From Streptomyces sp. ICC1 (lineage in GTDB: Bacteria; Actinomycetota; Actinomycetes; Streptomycetales; Streptomycetaceae), in contig NZ_CP030287.1 of NCBI RefSeq assembly GCF_003287935.1, positions 5,659,022-5,723,021 of the forward strand: 64,000 nt of DNA, written 5' to 3'. Below the pieces are notes generated by a model, which saw nothing but the letters and a program-made list of their open reading frames with translations, made no database searches and was not told the origin of the DNA. This document shows, piece by piece, positions 1-7,540 of this stretch. Numbering within the stretch: position 1 is the stretch's first letter; the number at the start of each line of letters is the position of its first letter. The position numbers and the translations under genes are program-made.

Positions 1-129
1 CGGGGCGGCGTAGGGGATGCCGCGGAAGACGGCGATGCCGCCGGGGCCGCTGCGGCCCTCGACCACTCCGTGCGCCGTCCGGGCCCGGGGTCGGGCACGG
101 TCCTGGGCGTCGCTCGCCGCTGCGGGCAT
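1..129 (-). CDS. Type-B carboxylesterase, N-terminal part only
   Basis: This is the first 43 codons of a leftward gene that runs off the window edge. The ATG has a strong AGGAGG ribosome site just upstream. After a short charged leader the protein reads GVVEGRSGPGGIAVFRGIPY, the N-terminal signature of type-B carboxylesterases (para-nitrobenzyl esterase family, alpha/beta hydrolase fold). These hydrolyse carboxylic esters. The catalytic serine motif lies outside the window, so activity cannot be judged. Confidence 0.8.
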   Translation of the reverse strand, partial: MPAAASDAQDRARPRARTAHGVVEGRSGPGGIAVFRGIPYAAP

Positions 130-291
130 CGTGTCCTCCTGGGTCCGTCGGAGACGGCCTGCCGGGTCCGCCAAGGACGGCCCGGTCGCCGGTATCCGGG
201 GTTCCGCGCTCCGTCCGGTCGCACCGTCGCACAGGCACGCGACGGGTGACAAGGCGTGACCCCGTCCGGGTCGGGCCGGGTTGGGCCGGGC

Positions 292-684
292 ATGCGATCC
301 CTCTCTCTCCACGACACCGTTCGGAGCGTCCTGCGGGCCGGCTCGGTCCCGGCCCTGCTGCTGGCGGCCACGGCCGCCGCGGCGGCCGGCAGCGGCGCCC
401 ACGCCGCCGACGGCCCGACCGCCGCCCTCGGGACCCCGTCGGCCGTCGGGCCCGAGTTCCAGTACCTGGGCACGGACGACCGGCCGCACGGCTTCACCGC
501 CCCCAAGGGCTGCCTGGCCGCGAAGGGCGGCGGCGGGCGCGCCGTGACGAACAAGACCCGGGGCCCGGTGGCGCTCTACCGGGAGCCCGGCTGCGCGGGC
601 TCCCCGGTGCAGGTGCTCGCGCCGGGAGCCGTCACGCCGGTGCGTCCGTACTTCGCCTCCGCCCGGTTCGGGATCACCGGGTAG
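292..684 (+). CDS. Small secreted protein of unknown function
   Basis: A 130-residue protein. The ATG at 292 is chosen because it puts a Sec signal peptide at the N-terminus: arginines near residues 11 and 15, an Ala/Leu-rich core and a likely AHA cleavage site near residue 38. An in-frame GTG at 256 would add 12 residues before the signal. The mature part is about 90 residues with two cysteines that could form a disulfide, and a Gly-rich turn. No enzyme motif is visible. No strong ribosome site precedes either start. It sits just upstream of a chaplin gene on the same strand. I do not recognise the family. Confidence 0.6.
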   Translation: MRSLSLHDTVRSVLRAGSVPALLLAATAAAAAGSGAHAADGPTAALGTPSAVGPEFQYLGTDDRPHGFTAPKGCLAAKGGGGRAVTNKTRGPVALYREPGCAGSPVQVLAPGAVTPVRPYFASARFGITG

Positions 685-802
685 TCCGGGACCACCGGCG
701 GCCCAGCGGCCGTGACCCTTGGGCGGTCCCCGCGTTGTATGCCATGTCAAACGCCGCAGCTTCCAGTTTCTGCGGCACCCCGATCCTCACGAGGAGATCT
801 TG

Positions 803-1087
803 ATGTCGCGTATCGCGAAGGCATTCGTCATCACCGCTGCCGCCGGTAGCGCCCTGGCCGCCGGTGCGGGTCTGGCGGCTGCCGATGCCGGAGCGCACGG
901 TGCGGCGGTCGGCTCCCCCGGTGTCCTGTCGGGCAACCTGCTCCAGGTTCCGGTGCACGTCCCGGTCAACGTCTGCGGCAACACCGTCAACGTGATCGGC
1001 CTGCTGAACCCGGCGTTCGGCAACACCTGCGTCAACGCGTCGGGCCACGGCGGCGGCCACCACACCGAGGGCAACTACGGCGGCTGA
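803..1087 (+). CDS. Short chaplin (hydrophobic cell-surface protein)
   Basis: A 94-residue protein with a Sec signal peptide (residues 1-27) and a single chaplin domain. The domain shows the family patterns SPGVLSGN, VPVHVPVNVCGN and GLLNPAFGNTC. Cys58 and Cys76 are the conserved pair that forms the intramolecular disulfide. Short chaplins are secreted and assemble into amyloid fibrils that lower surface tension and coat aerial hyphae. A His/Gly-rich tail of about 15 residues after the domain is longer than in typical ChpE/F/G/H proteins. The ribosome site GAGGAG lies 6 bases before the ATG. A strong terminator follows the gene. Confidence 0.93.
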   Translation: MSRIAKAFVITAAAGSALAAGAGLAAADAGAHGAAVGSPGVLSGNLLQVPVHVPVNVCGNTVNVIGLLNPAFGNTCVNASGHGGGHHTEGNYGG

Positions 1088-1102
1088 TCGCCCGGTGCCA
1101 CG

Positions 1103-1132
1103 AAGGGCCCCCGCCACTTGGCGGGGGCCCTT
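1103..1132 (+). terminator. Rho-independent-type hairpin after the chaplin gene
   Basis: A perfect 12-bp stem (1103-1114 with 1121-1132, AAGGGCCCCCGC) closes a 6-nt loop 15 bases after the chaplin stop. It also lies downstream of the leftward tyrosinase operon, so it may serve both strands. No long T-tract follows, which is usual in Streptomyces. Confidence 0.8.
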
Positions 1133-1164
1133 CCCCGTGCGCCCGTGCGCCCGGGCCGGCGGGG

Positions 1165-2028
1165 TCACTCGTAGCGGTAGGAGCCCTGGTGGCCGAGCAT
1201 CTGGCGCGGGGTGACGTCCCACGGCGGCATCGGCTCGTCGAGGGCGATCACCCTGCCCCGCTGGAGGTCGCCGAGTGCGAGCGGGGCGGCGGGCAGGTAG
1301 CCCGATGCCGGGTGCCGCTGCTGCCAGCGGTCCCAGAGCAGGTCGACGAAGGCGTGGTGCAGCCAGAACGCCGGGTCGTTGGGCGCGGTGCCGCCCGTCA
1401 TGTGGCCGCCGATCCACTGGTGGACCTTGTTGTGGTTGCGCCACTTCTCGCTCTTCGGCGCGGCCCAGCCCTCCAGCTTGTTGCGGAAGCCGCCGCCGGC
1501 GGCCGTCGAGTCCCAGGGCGAGGTGTCGTACACCGGGTCGTCGATGGCCCACTGGAGCTCGGCCGCGGTCGGCAGGGTGATCGGGTTCTGCGGCCGGCCC
1601 AGGTTGCGGGTGAGGAAGCGGGCCTCCGTGATGCCCACCGTCACCGTCCAGTTGCCCTTGTCGTGGGCGAACGGGCCGGTCATCACCTGGCGGTCGCTCG
1701 CGCGGCCGGTCCCGCCGAGGAAGTCGTCGGCCCACAGGGAGGAGACCGGGCTGGTGTCGGTGGTCCAGTCCCAGTACGGGATGGAGACGCCGGGGTCGAC
1801 GCCCTGCAGCTGCCGCTCGAACTCCAGCAGGTAGCGCCGGTGCCAGGGGAAGAAGGACGGCGACATGTGCCCGACGCGCAGCTTGCGGTCGCGGTCGGGG
1901 ACGAAGTACTTGTCGTGGGTGCGCACGAAGGCGTCGTAGGTGCCGTTGCGCTTGAGCTCCAGCACGGCCGCCGTGAACCGCTTCTTCTGCGCGCTGGTCA
2001 GGTTCTTCTGGTTCTGTCGGGTGTACAA
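1165..2028 (-). CDS. melC2: Tyrosinase (type-3 dicopper monooxygenase)
   Basis: A 287-residue tyrosinase that hydroxylates monophenols and oxidises o-diphenols to quinones, the first steps of melanin formation. All six copper ligands are visible: CuA His38, His54 and His63 (the last in PSFFPWHRR), and CuB His199, His203 and His225 (HNKVH and FWLHH). The sequence resembles the second Streptomyces type (melD2) as much as classical MelC2. It has no signal peptide of its own and is expected to leave the cell with its partner MelC1 by the Tat route. It starts 6 bases after the melC1 stop, so the two are co-transcribed. Confidence 0.95.
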   Translation of the reverse strand: MYTRQNQKNLTSAQKKRFTAAVLELKRNGTYDAFVRTHDKYFVPDRDRKLRVGHMSPSFFPWHRRYLLEFERQLQGVDPGVSIPYWDWTTDTSPVSSLWADDFLGGTGRASDRQVMTGPFAHDKGNWTVTVGITEARFLTRNLGRPQNPITLPTAAELQWAIDDPVYDTSPWDSTAAGGGFRNKLEGWAAPKSEKWRNHNKVHQWIGGHMTGGTAPNDPAFWLHHAFVDLLWDRWQQRHPASGYLPAAPLALGDLQRGRVIALDEPMPPWDVTPRQMLGHQGSYRYE

Positions 2029-2034
2029 GGCCCG

Positions 2035-2409
2035 CTACTCCTGTCCGCCGTGGTGGGACGCCGCGAAGGCCAGCTGGTTGGTGCCCAGTTCGTCGACGGC
2101 GGCGCGGGCGAGCTCCAGCGGGGTGGCGTAGGACTGGAAGTGGTTGATCCCGCTGAGGTAGCTGCCGTCGGCTCGGCGCATGACGTGCAGCGCCCGGCCG
2201 TCGATGCGGACCCCGGCGAGGTCCACCGCGATGTGGCGGCCGCGGTACGTCTCCTCGGCGAGCGGGGCCGGGGTGAGGGTCTGCCGGGGCCGGCGGGCGC
2301 GCAGTACGGGGGCCAGGGCCGCGGCCGTGCCGGCGAACAGGGCCGCGGTGAATGCCGTACGAAGGGCCGCGCGGCGGGTGAGTGGTGCGGCGGCGGGTAC
2401 TGCGTACAT
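2035..2409 (-). CDS. melC1: Tyrosinase copper chaperone / export partner MelC1
   Basis: A 124-residue protein with a twin-arginine signal (TRRAALRTAF followed by an Ala-rich core, residues 11-35). The mature part carries the family pattern ETYRGRHIAV, IDGRALHVMRR and GINHFQSYATPLE. MelC1 binds apo-tyrosinase, helps load copper and carries it through the Tat pathway. It ends with a His-His pair. It is the first gene of the melC1-melC2 operon, and a GAGGGAGA ribosome site precedes the ATG. Only about 75 bases separate it from the next gene, so the promoter must lie there. Confidence 0.92.
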   Translation of the reverse strand: MYAVPAAAPLTRRAALRTAFTAALFAGTAAALAPVLRARRPRQTLTPAPLAEETYRGRHIAVDLAGVRIDGRALHVMRRADGSYLSGINHFQSYATPLELARAAVDELGTNQLAFAASHHGGQE

Positions 2410-2483
2410 ACGGTCTCCCTCGCTCGGTGGCCGGTGCCTACGGGTCTAACGCGGCGCGGCGGACGAGGTCACCGAGAAGCCCC

Positions 2484-3011
2484 CTACTGCCCCGTGTGCT
2501 TGTAGTAGAAGGTGGTCGCCACCAGGCGGCCGGCCGGATCGGCGGCGTAGTCGGGGATGGAGCCCGCCTCGGTCCAGCCGGCGGTCCGGTACACCCGCTC
2601 GGCCCCGCTGCCGCTCTCGGTGTCCAGGAACAGGAGCACCACCCCGGCGCGGGCGGCGGCCGCCTCGGCTTCGGCGAGGAGGGCGCGGCCCGTGCCGCGG
2701 CCGCGGGCCCCGGGGTGGACCATGAGCTTGCGCACCTCGGCGCGGTGGCGGCCGTTGGGCTTCGTCTCCCGGCTCCAGCTGACGGTGCCGTCGATCCAGT
2801 CGTCCGGCCCCCTCGACACCCACAGGGCGAGGGAGCCCTCCTCCACGGCGGGGAGCAGGGATTCCCACCAGGCGACGGCGGCCTCGTGGTCGATGTCGGC
2901 GAGGAAGCCCAGTGAGGCACCGTCGCGGACCACGCGCAGGAGGAGGGAGGCCAGTTCGTCGCGGTACGCGAACAGATCGGCGGCGTCGATCCGGGTGATG
3001 GAAGCGCTCAT
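2484..3011 (-). CDS. GNAT-family N-acetyltransferase
   Basis: A 175-residue acetyltransferase. The acetyl-CoA pyrophosphate loop is clear as HPGARGRGTGRALL (motif A, near residues 97-110), preceded by the usual beta strand EVRKLMV. A later strand VLLFLDTES and helix AERVYRTAGW complete the GNAT core. It would transfer an acetyl group from acetyl-CoA to an amine. The substrate cannot be inferred. It is leftward, with the UPF0126 gene ending 16 bases upstream of its start, so the two may share a transcript. Confidence 0.85.
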   Translation of the reverse strand: MSASITRIDAADLFAYRDELASLLLRVVRDGASLGFLADIDHEAAVAWWESLLPAVEEGSLALWVSRGPDDWIDGTVSWSRETKPNGRHRAEVRKLMVHPGARGRGTGRALLAEAEAAAARAGVVLLFLDTESGSGAERVYRTAGWTEAGSIPDYAADPAGRLVATTFYYKHTGQ

Positions 3012-3027
3012 CCGCCGAGGATAGGGA

Positions 3028-3639
3028 TCAGCCGGTGGCGCGCTGGAGGCGGGGCAGGTGCAGGTCGCGGAAGACCGCGGTCATGCGCAGGGCGAAGACC
3101 AGGGCGGCGGACACGGCGATGTTGACGGTGTCCGGGGCTCCGGCCCGGTGCAGGCCGAGGTAGGAGACCGCCCCGGCGAGCGCGGCCGTCGCGTACACCT
3201 CCTCGCGCAGCAGCAGGGGCGGGAACTCCCCGCAGAGCACGTCGCGGACGACCTCGCCGGTGACTCCCGTCAGGACGGCGAGGATGAGCACGGCGACCGG
3301 GGTGACGTGCGCGTCGATGGCGGCGCGGGCGCCGATCACGGTGACGACGGAGAGGCCGACGGCGTCGACGACCATCAGGGAGCGGTGCGGGAGCTCCCGG
3401 CGGCGCAGGTAGAGCATGGTGGCGACGGCGACGGACGCGATGAGGACGAGCAGCAGCCAGTCGTGCGTCCAGTAGAGCGGATGCCGGTCGAGGATGAGGT
3501 CGCGCAGGGTCCCGCCGGAGATGGCGGCCGCGAAGGCGAGGACGAGCCCGCCGAAGGGGTCCATGTTCGCGCGGTGCGCGGCGAGGACGCCGGAGGCGGC
3601 GAAGGCGGCTATGCCGAGCAGGTAGAGGGCGTGCAGCAT
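3028..3639 (-). CDS. UPF0126 / TRIC-like membrane channel protein
   Basis: A 203-residue membrane protein with about seven transmembrane helices in two pseudo-repeated halves. Each half carries the family signature: ISGGTLRDLIL in the first and TGEVVRDVLCG in the second. Bacterial UPF0126 members share the fold of TRIC trimeric cation channels. The ATG at 3639 is chosen because it begins the first helix directly and has an AAGGGA ribosome site. The open frame continues further upstream but has no membrane or domain signal. A 402-bp gap with a hairpin and a MITE-like element lies beyond its start. Confidence 0.88.
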   Translation of the reverse strand: MLHALYLLGIAAFAASGVLAAHRANMDPFGGLVLAFAAAISGGTLRDLILDRHPLYWTHDWLLLVLIASVAVATMLYLRRRELPHRSLMVVDAVGLSVVTVIGARAAIDAHVTPVAVLILAVLTGVTGEVVRDVLCGEFPPLLLREEVYATAALAGAVSYLGLHRAGAPDTVNIAVSAALVFALRMTAVFRDLHLPRLQRATG

Positions 3640-3764
3640 GACGCGGCTCCCTTCGCGGGGCGGGGTCGACGGGGAATCCGTCAAGGCTGCCGCAGCCCCG
3701 GCGCCGACCGCATCGGCCGTTCGGCCGGCACTCCCCGTGGGATCACGCCCGTACCCCGCGCCCC

Positions 3765-3804
3765 GACGCCGGCGGGGCTGGGTTTTCCAGCCCCGCCGGC
3801 GTCG
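3765..3804. terminator. Perfect 18-bp stem hairpin with TTTT loop
   Basis: Arms 3765-3782 and 3787-3804 are exact complements enclosing TTTT. It lies downstream of the leftward acyl-CoA dehydrogenase operon and about 125 bases upstream of the UPF0126 start. The most likely role is a strong terminator insulating the two leftward units. Perfect symmetry means it could work on either strand. Confidence 0.7.
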
Positions 3805-3841
3805 AGGGCACGGGCCGGGAGCAGCACCGGGCGGGCATCGG

Positions 3842-4032
3842 CTAGTGCCGTGACCGGAAAGGTTTGCCGGGTCGCGGTGTCCGGTGCGGTGCATCTCCCC
3901 CAGCTACCGCTGGGAGGGGCCCCCGGGCGGAGGATCACGTCGCGTACTGGACGTACTCGCGTGGTCCGACAACGCGGCGAGGTGCCGTGCCGGGCGCCGC
4001 GACCCGGTGGACCTTTCCGGTCACGGCACTAG
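3842..4032. mobile_element. 191-bp MITE-like element with 22-bp perfect terminal inverted repeats
   Basis: The ends are perfect inverted repeats of 22 bp beginning CTAGTGCCGTGACCGGAAAG, and imperfect pairing continues inward. There is no open frame for a transposase. The core shares a stretch (GTACTGGACGTACTCG and CCGACAACGCGGC) with the element at 30592-30760, although the terminal repeats differ. A 31-bp remnant of this end lies at 36880. The right end is followed by a short direct duplication of CTAGGGGGACGG (4029-4040 and 4042-4053) that includes the stop codon of the neighbouring gene. Confidence 0.75.
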
Positions 4033-4041
4033 GGGGACGGC

Positions 4042-5229
4042 CTAGGGGGACGGGAGTTCCGCGAAGTCCGCTACCAGGCCGCGGTGGTGGCCGGCCGTGC
4101 CGAGGGCCAGGGAGTCGGCCTTGGCCCGCTTGAGGTAGAGGTGGGCGGGGTGTTCCCAGGTCATGCCGATGCCGCCGTGCAGCTGTACGCACTCCTCGGC
4201 CGCCTTGACCGCGACTCCCGAGCAGTAGGCCTGGGCCACGGCGACCGTGAGCGGCGCGTCGGGGGCGCCGGTCGCGAGGGCGTCCGCGGCGGCCCGGGCC
4301 GCGGCCCGGGCGGAGGCCACGTCGAGCCAGAGCCGGGCGAGGCGGTGCTTGAGGGCCTGGAAGGAGCCGAGGGGCCGGTTGAACTGGTGGCGGGTGCGCA
4401 GGTGCGCCACCGTCTGCGCCAGGCACCATTCGGCGAGCCCGAGCTGTTCCGAGGCGAGCAGTCCGGCCCCGGAGAGCAGTGCCCCGGCGATGGCCGCGCG
4501 GGCGGTGGCCGGGTCGGCGAGCCGGGTCCCGGCGGCCCCGTCGAGGGTGACGGTGGCCAGGGGGCGGGTCAGGTCCAGCGCCACGAGGGGGGTCCGAGAG
4601 ACCCCCGGCGAGTCGGCCTGGACGGCGTACAACCCGGTGTCGGCGAGGACCAGCAGCACGTCGGCGCCGGCCGCGTCCGCGACGGAGGTGACGCTGCCGC
4701 TCAGCGTCCGCGTGCCCGTCCCGCCGCCGTGGCCGCCGCCGGGGCCCGTCCCGCCGCCGGGGCCCGCGCCGGTGTCCCGGACCGGCGCCGGCAGGGGTGC
4801 GCCGGGGGCCAGGGTCAGGGGCAGCGCGGGCGCGCAGACCCGCCGGCCCGCCGCGAGCTCCCGCAGGAGGTCGGCACAGTCCGCGCCGTCGCAGCCGAGC
4901 AGGATCTCCGTCGCCGGGACGGCGCTGGTGAGGTAGGGGACCGGGGCGGCGGCCCGGCCGAGCTCCTCCAGGACCACGGCCGCCTCCCGGTGGCTCGCGC
5001 CCTGGCCGCCCAGCTTCTCCGGTACGAGCAGTCCCGCGGCGCCGATGTCCGCGGCGAGCACCCGCCACAGCACCGGGTCGTGCGGGGCGCCGCCCTCGAT
5101 CCGGGCCAGGACGGCGGCGGCGTCGCAGCGGGAGGCGAGCAGGGAGCGTACGGCCGTGCGGAGTTCCTCCTCCGCCTCGGAGTACAGCAGGTCCAGGGGG
5201 GCCGCGCTCGGGGGGTTCGGTGCGCTCAT
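4042..5229 (-). CDS. Acyl-CoA dehydrogenase family protein (subunit with catalytic-Glu motif)
   Basis: A 395-residue acyl-CoA dehydrogenase homologue. The C-terminal domain has QLHGGIGMTWEHP, which contains the usual position of the catalytic glutamate, and RTRHQFNRPLGSFQALKH, the family signature. The middle domain lacks the normal FAD-contact stretch and instead has a Gly-rich low-complexity insert around residues 145-165. Its ATG overlaps the stop of the upstream dehydrogenase gene by 4 bases (ATGA), so the two are translationally coupled. The pair may form a heteromeric enzyme like the two-gene dehydrogenases of steroid and related CoA-thioester degradation. The substrate is unknown. Confidence 0.88.
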   Translation of the reverse strand: MSAPNPPSAAPLDLLYSEAEEELRTAVRSLLASRCDAAAVLARIEGGAPHDPVLWRVLAADIGAAGLLVPEKLGGQGASHREAAVVLEELGRAAAPVPYLTSAVPATEILLGCDGADCADLLRELAAGRRVCAPALPLTLAPGAPLPAPVRDTGAGPGGGTGPGGGHGGGTGTRTLSGSVTSVADAAGADVLLVLADTGLYAVQADSPGVSRTPLVALDLTRPLATVTLDGAAGTRLADPATARAAIAGALLSGAGLLASEQLGLAEWCLAQTVAHLRTRHQFNRPLGSFQALKHRLARLWLDVASARAAARAAADALATGAPDAPLTVAVAQAYCSGVAVKAAEECVQLHGGIGMTWEHPAHLYLKRAKADSLALGTAGHHRGLVADFAELPSP

Positions 5230-6428
5230 CGGGCCAGGTCCTTCCAGGCGAGGTCCTTGTCGTCGCGCGGTTCGGCGGGCAGGCCGAGGACGCGTTCGGC
5301 GACGATGTTGAGGAGGATTTCGCTGGTGCCGCCCTCGATGCTGTTGCCCTTGGCGCGCAGGTAGCGGTAGCCGGCGTCGCGGCCGGTGAAATCGACGATC
5401 TCGGGGCGGCGCAGGGTCCAGTCCTCGTACAGCAGCCCTTCCTCGCCGAGGAGTTCCACCTCCAGGCCGCTGATCTCCTGGTTGAGGCGGGCGAAGGCGA
5501 GCTTCATCCCCGAGCCTTCCGGGCCGGGCGCTCCGGCGGCGAGCTGCTGGCGCAGCCGCTCCCCGGTGAGGCGGGCGACCTCCGCCTCGACCCACAGCTC
5601 CAGCAGCCGCTGGTGCAGGGAGTGCGTGCGCAGCTCAGGGCGCCCGCGCCAGGCGGCGGCGACCGGGGCGATCATGCCGCCCTCGCGGGGGATGCGCATG
5701 CCGCCGATGGAGACCCGCTCGTTCATCAGGGTGGTGCGGGCGACGGCCCAGCCCTGGCCCACCTCGCCGAGCCGGTGGGCGTCGGGGATCTTGACGCCGG
5801 TGAGGAAGACCTCGTTGAACTCGGCCTCGCCGGTGATCTGGCGCAGCGGGCGCACTTCCACGCCGGGGGCGTGCATGTCGCACAGGAAGTAGGTGATGCC
5901 CTGGTGCTTGGGCAGCGCGGGATCGGTGCGGGCGATCAGGATCGCCCAGCGGGCGGTGTGGGCGCTGGAGGTCCACACCTTCTGGCCGTCCACCACCCAG
6001 TCTCCGTCCCCGTCGGCGGCGCGGACCGCACGGGTGCCGAGTGCGGCCAGGTCGGAGCCGGCGCCGGGCTCGCTGAAGAGCTGGCACCAGACCTCCTCCC
6101 CGATCCACAGGGGGCGCAGGAAGCGCCGCTTCTGCTCCTCGGTGCCGTACGCGAGGATCGTGGGCGCGGCCATGCCCAGGCCGATGCCGATCCGGCGCGG
6201 GTCGTTGTCGGGGGCCGCGGCGGCCTCCAGTTCGGCGTCGACGACGGCCTGGAGGGTGCGGGGCGCGCCGAGTCCGCCGAGGCCCTCGGGGTAGTGCACC
6301 CAGGCGAGTCCGGCGTCGAAGCGGGCGCGCAGGAAGTCCTCGCGCGCGGTGGTGGCGGGCGGGTGCGCGGCGAGCAGTTCCCGTGTGCGCAGGAGCAGTT
6401 GTGCGGCGGTGACCGCGGCGGCCGTCAT
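5226..6428 (-). CDS. Acyl-CoA dehydrogenase family protein (FAD-binding partner)
   Basis: A 400-residue acyl-CoA dehydrogenase with a complete middle domain: QLFSEPGAGSDLA and WTSSAHTARWAIL are the substrate/FAD segments. The C-terminus has KGNSIEGGTSEI, the nucleotide-loop signature. It overlaps the upstream oxidoreductase gene by 4 bases and the downstream dehydrogenase by 4 bases, so the three form one coupled operon. In this protein the FAD segments are well conserved while the downstream partner carries TWEHP. The division suggests an alpha/beta pair that oxidises an acyl-CoA to the 2-enoyl-CoA. Confidence 0.9.
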   Translation of the reverse strand: MTAAAVTAAQLLLRTRELLAAHPPATTAREDFLRARFDAGLAWVHYPEGLGGLGAPRTLQAVVDAELEAAAAPDNDPRRIGIGLGMAAPTILAYGTEEQKRRFLRPLWIGEEVWCQLFSEPGAGSDLAALGTRAVRAADGDGDWVVDGQKVWTSSAHTARWAILIARTDPALPKHQGITYFLCDMHAPGVEVRPLRQITGEAEFNEVFLTGVKIPDAHRLGEVGQGWAVARTTLMNERVSIGGMRIPREGGMIAPVAAAWRGRPELRTHSLHQRLLELWVEAEVARLTGERLRQQLAAGAPGPEGSGMKLAFARLNQEISGLEVELLGEEGLLYEDWTLRRPEIVDFTGRDAGYRYLRAKGNSIEGGTSEILLNIVAERVLGLPAEPRDDKDLAWKDLAR

Positions 6429-7399
6429 CGCCGGCCCCCGTCCCGGGCCGGTACGACGACCAGCCGGCCGGTGGTGGTCCCGTCGGCGAGGCGCTGTACG
6501 GCGTCGGCGGCACCGGCGAGCGGGACGCGCTCGCTGACCAGCGGCCTGACGGTGCCTTCGGCGGCGAGGCGGGTGAGCTCCGCGTGGCAGGCGGCGATGG
6601 CGGCGGGCTCCTTGGTGGCGTACAGGCCCCAGTGCAGGCCGAGGATCGCGTAGTTCTTCACCAGGGCGTGGTTCAGTGCCGGGGCGGGGATGGTTCCGCT
6701 CGCGAAGCCCACGACGACGATGCGGCCCTCGAAGGCCACGCACTTGGCCGAGGCGGTGTAGGCGTCGCCGCCGACCGGGTCGTAGACGACGTCGGCGCCG
6801 CGTCCCGCGGTGAACTCCTTGACGCGGGCGACGATGTCCTCCGTCGTGCGGTCGACGACCAGGTCGCAGCCGAGCTCCTCGGCGGTGGCCGCCTTGGCCT
6901 TGCCGCCGACGACTCCGATGACGGTGGCTCCGGCGGCCTTGCCGAGCTGGACGGCGGCGCTGCCGACCCCGCCGGCGGCGGCGTGCACGAGGAGGGTCTC
7001 GCCCGCCTGGAGGCGTGCCCGGCGGTGCAGGCCGAACCAGCCCGTCTGGTAGCCGATGTGCAGTGCGGCCGCCTCGGCGTCGTCGAGGGTGTCCGGGGCG
7101 GGGAGCAGGGCCCGCGCGGGGGCGGTGACGTACTCGGCGAAACCGCCGTTGGGCAGGCTCGGATTGGCGATGACGCGGCGGCCGTCGTCGGTCTCGCCGC
7201 AGATCTCCACGCCGGGGGTGAAGGGCAGCGGGGGGCGGATCTGGTACTGGCCGCGCACGAGCAGCGCGTCGGGGAAGTTGACGTTGGCGGCGAGCACCTT
7301 GAGCCTCACCTCGCCCTCGCCGGGCACCGGTTCGGGCACCTCTTCGAGGCGCATGGCCTCGCGGGGCTCGCCGGGGGTGTGTACTCGCCATGCCTGCAT
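6425..7399 (-). CDS. NADPH:quinone oxidoreductase-like MDR-family enzyme
   Basis: A 324-residue medium-chain dehydrogenase/reductase without the zinc-binding cysteines, matching the quinone-oxidoreductase subgroup. The NADPH-binding motif is HAAAGGVGSAAVQLGK, with the substrate-domain pattern VNFPDALLVRGQY. It probably reduces a quinone or an enoyl/enone intermediate with NADPH. It is the first gene of a leftward operon with the two acyl-CoA dehydrogenases. The divergent promoter region upstream contains a short palindrome that may be a repressor site. Confidence 0.9.
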   Translation of the reverse strand: MQAWRVHTPGEPREAMRLEEVPEPVPGEGEVRLKVLAANVNFPDALLVRGQYQIRPPLPFTPGVEICGETDDGRRVIANPSLPNGGFAEYVTAPARALLPAPDTLDDAEAAALHIGYQTGWFGLHRRARLQAGETLLVHAAAGGVGSAAVQLGKAAGATVIGVVGGKAKAATAEELGCDLVVDRTTEDIVARVKEFTAGRGADVVYDPVGGDAYTASAKCVAFEGRIVVVGFASGTIPAPALNHALVKNYAILGLHWGLYATKEPAAIAACHAELTRLAAEGTVRPLVSERVPLAGAADAVQRLADGTTTGRLVVVPARDGGRR

Positions 7400-7446
7400 C
7401 AGGGGCCTCCAGCCGCCGACGGGGAACCACGCCTCGCGGGCATACT

Positions 7447-7458
7447 AAGCGGTCGCTT
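7447..7458. promoter_or_regulatory. Candidate TetR-type operator AAGCG-GT-CGCTT
   Basis: A perfect inverted repeat AAGCG/CGCTT with a 2-base centre lies in the divergent promoter region, 48 bases upstream of the oxidoreductase start and about 90 bases upstream of the SDR start. AAGCGNNCGCTT-like palindromes are common repressor sites near actinobacterial acyl-CoA genes. The TetR protein at 8540 is the natural candidate to bind it. Confidence 0.5.
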
Positions 7459-7540
7459 GCATTCCTGGGAACCTGTCGGAGGACACGGTTACCGGCGCGG
7501 GCATGGCGATCTGCGCGTCCGCACGCTATCGATGGGCCGC

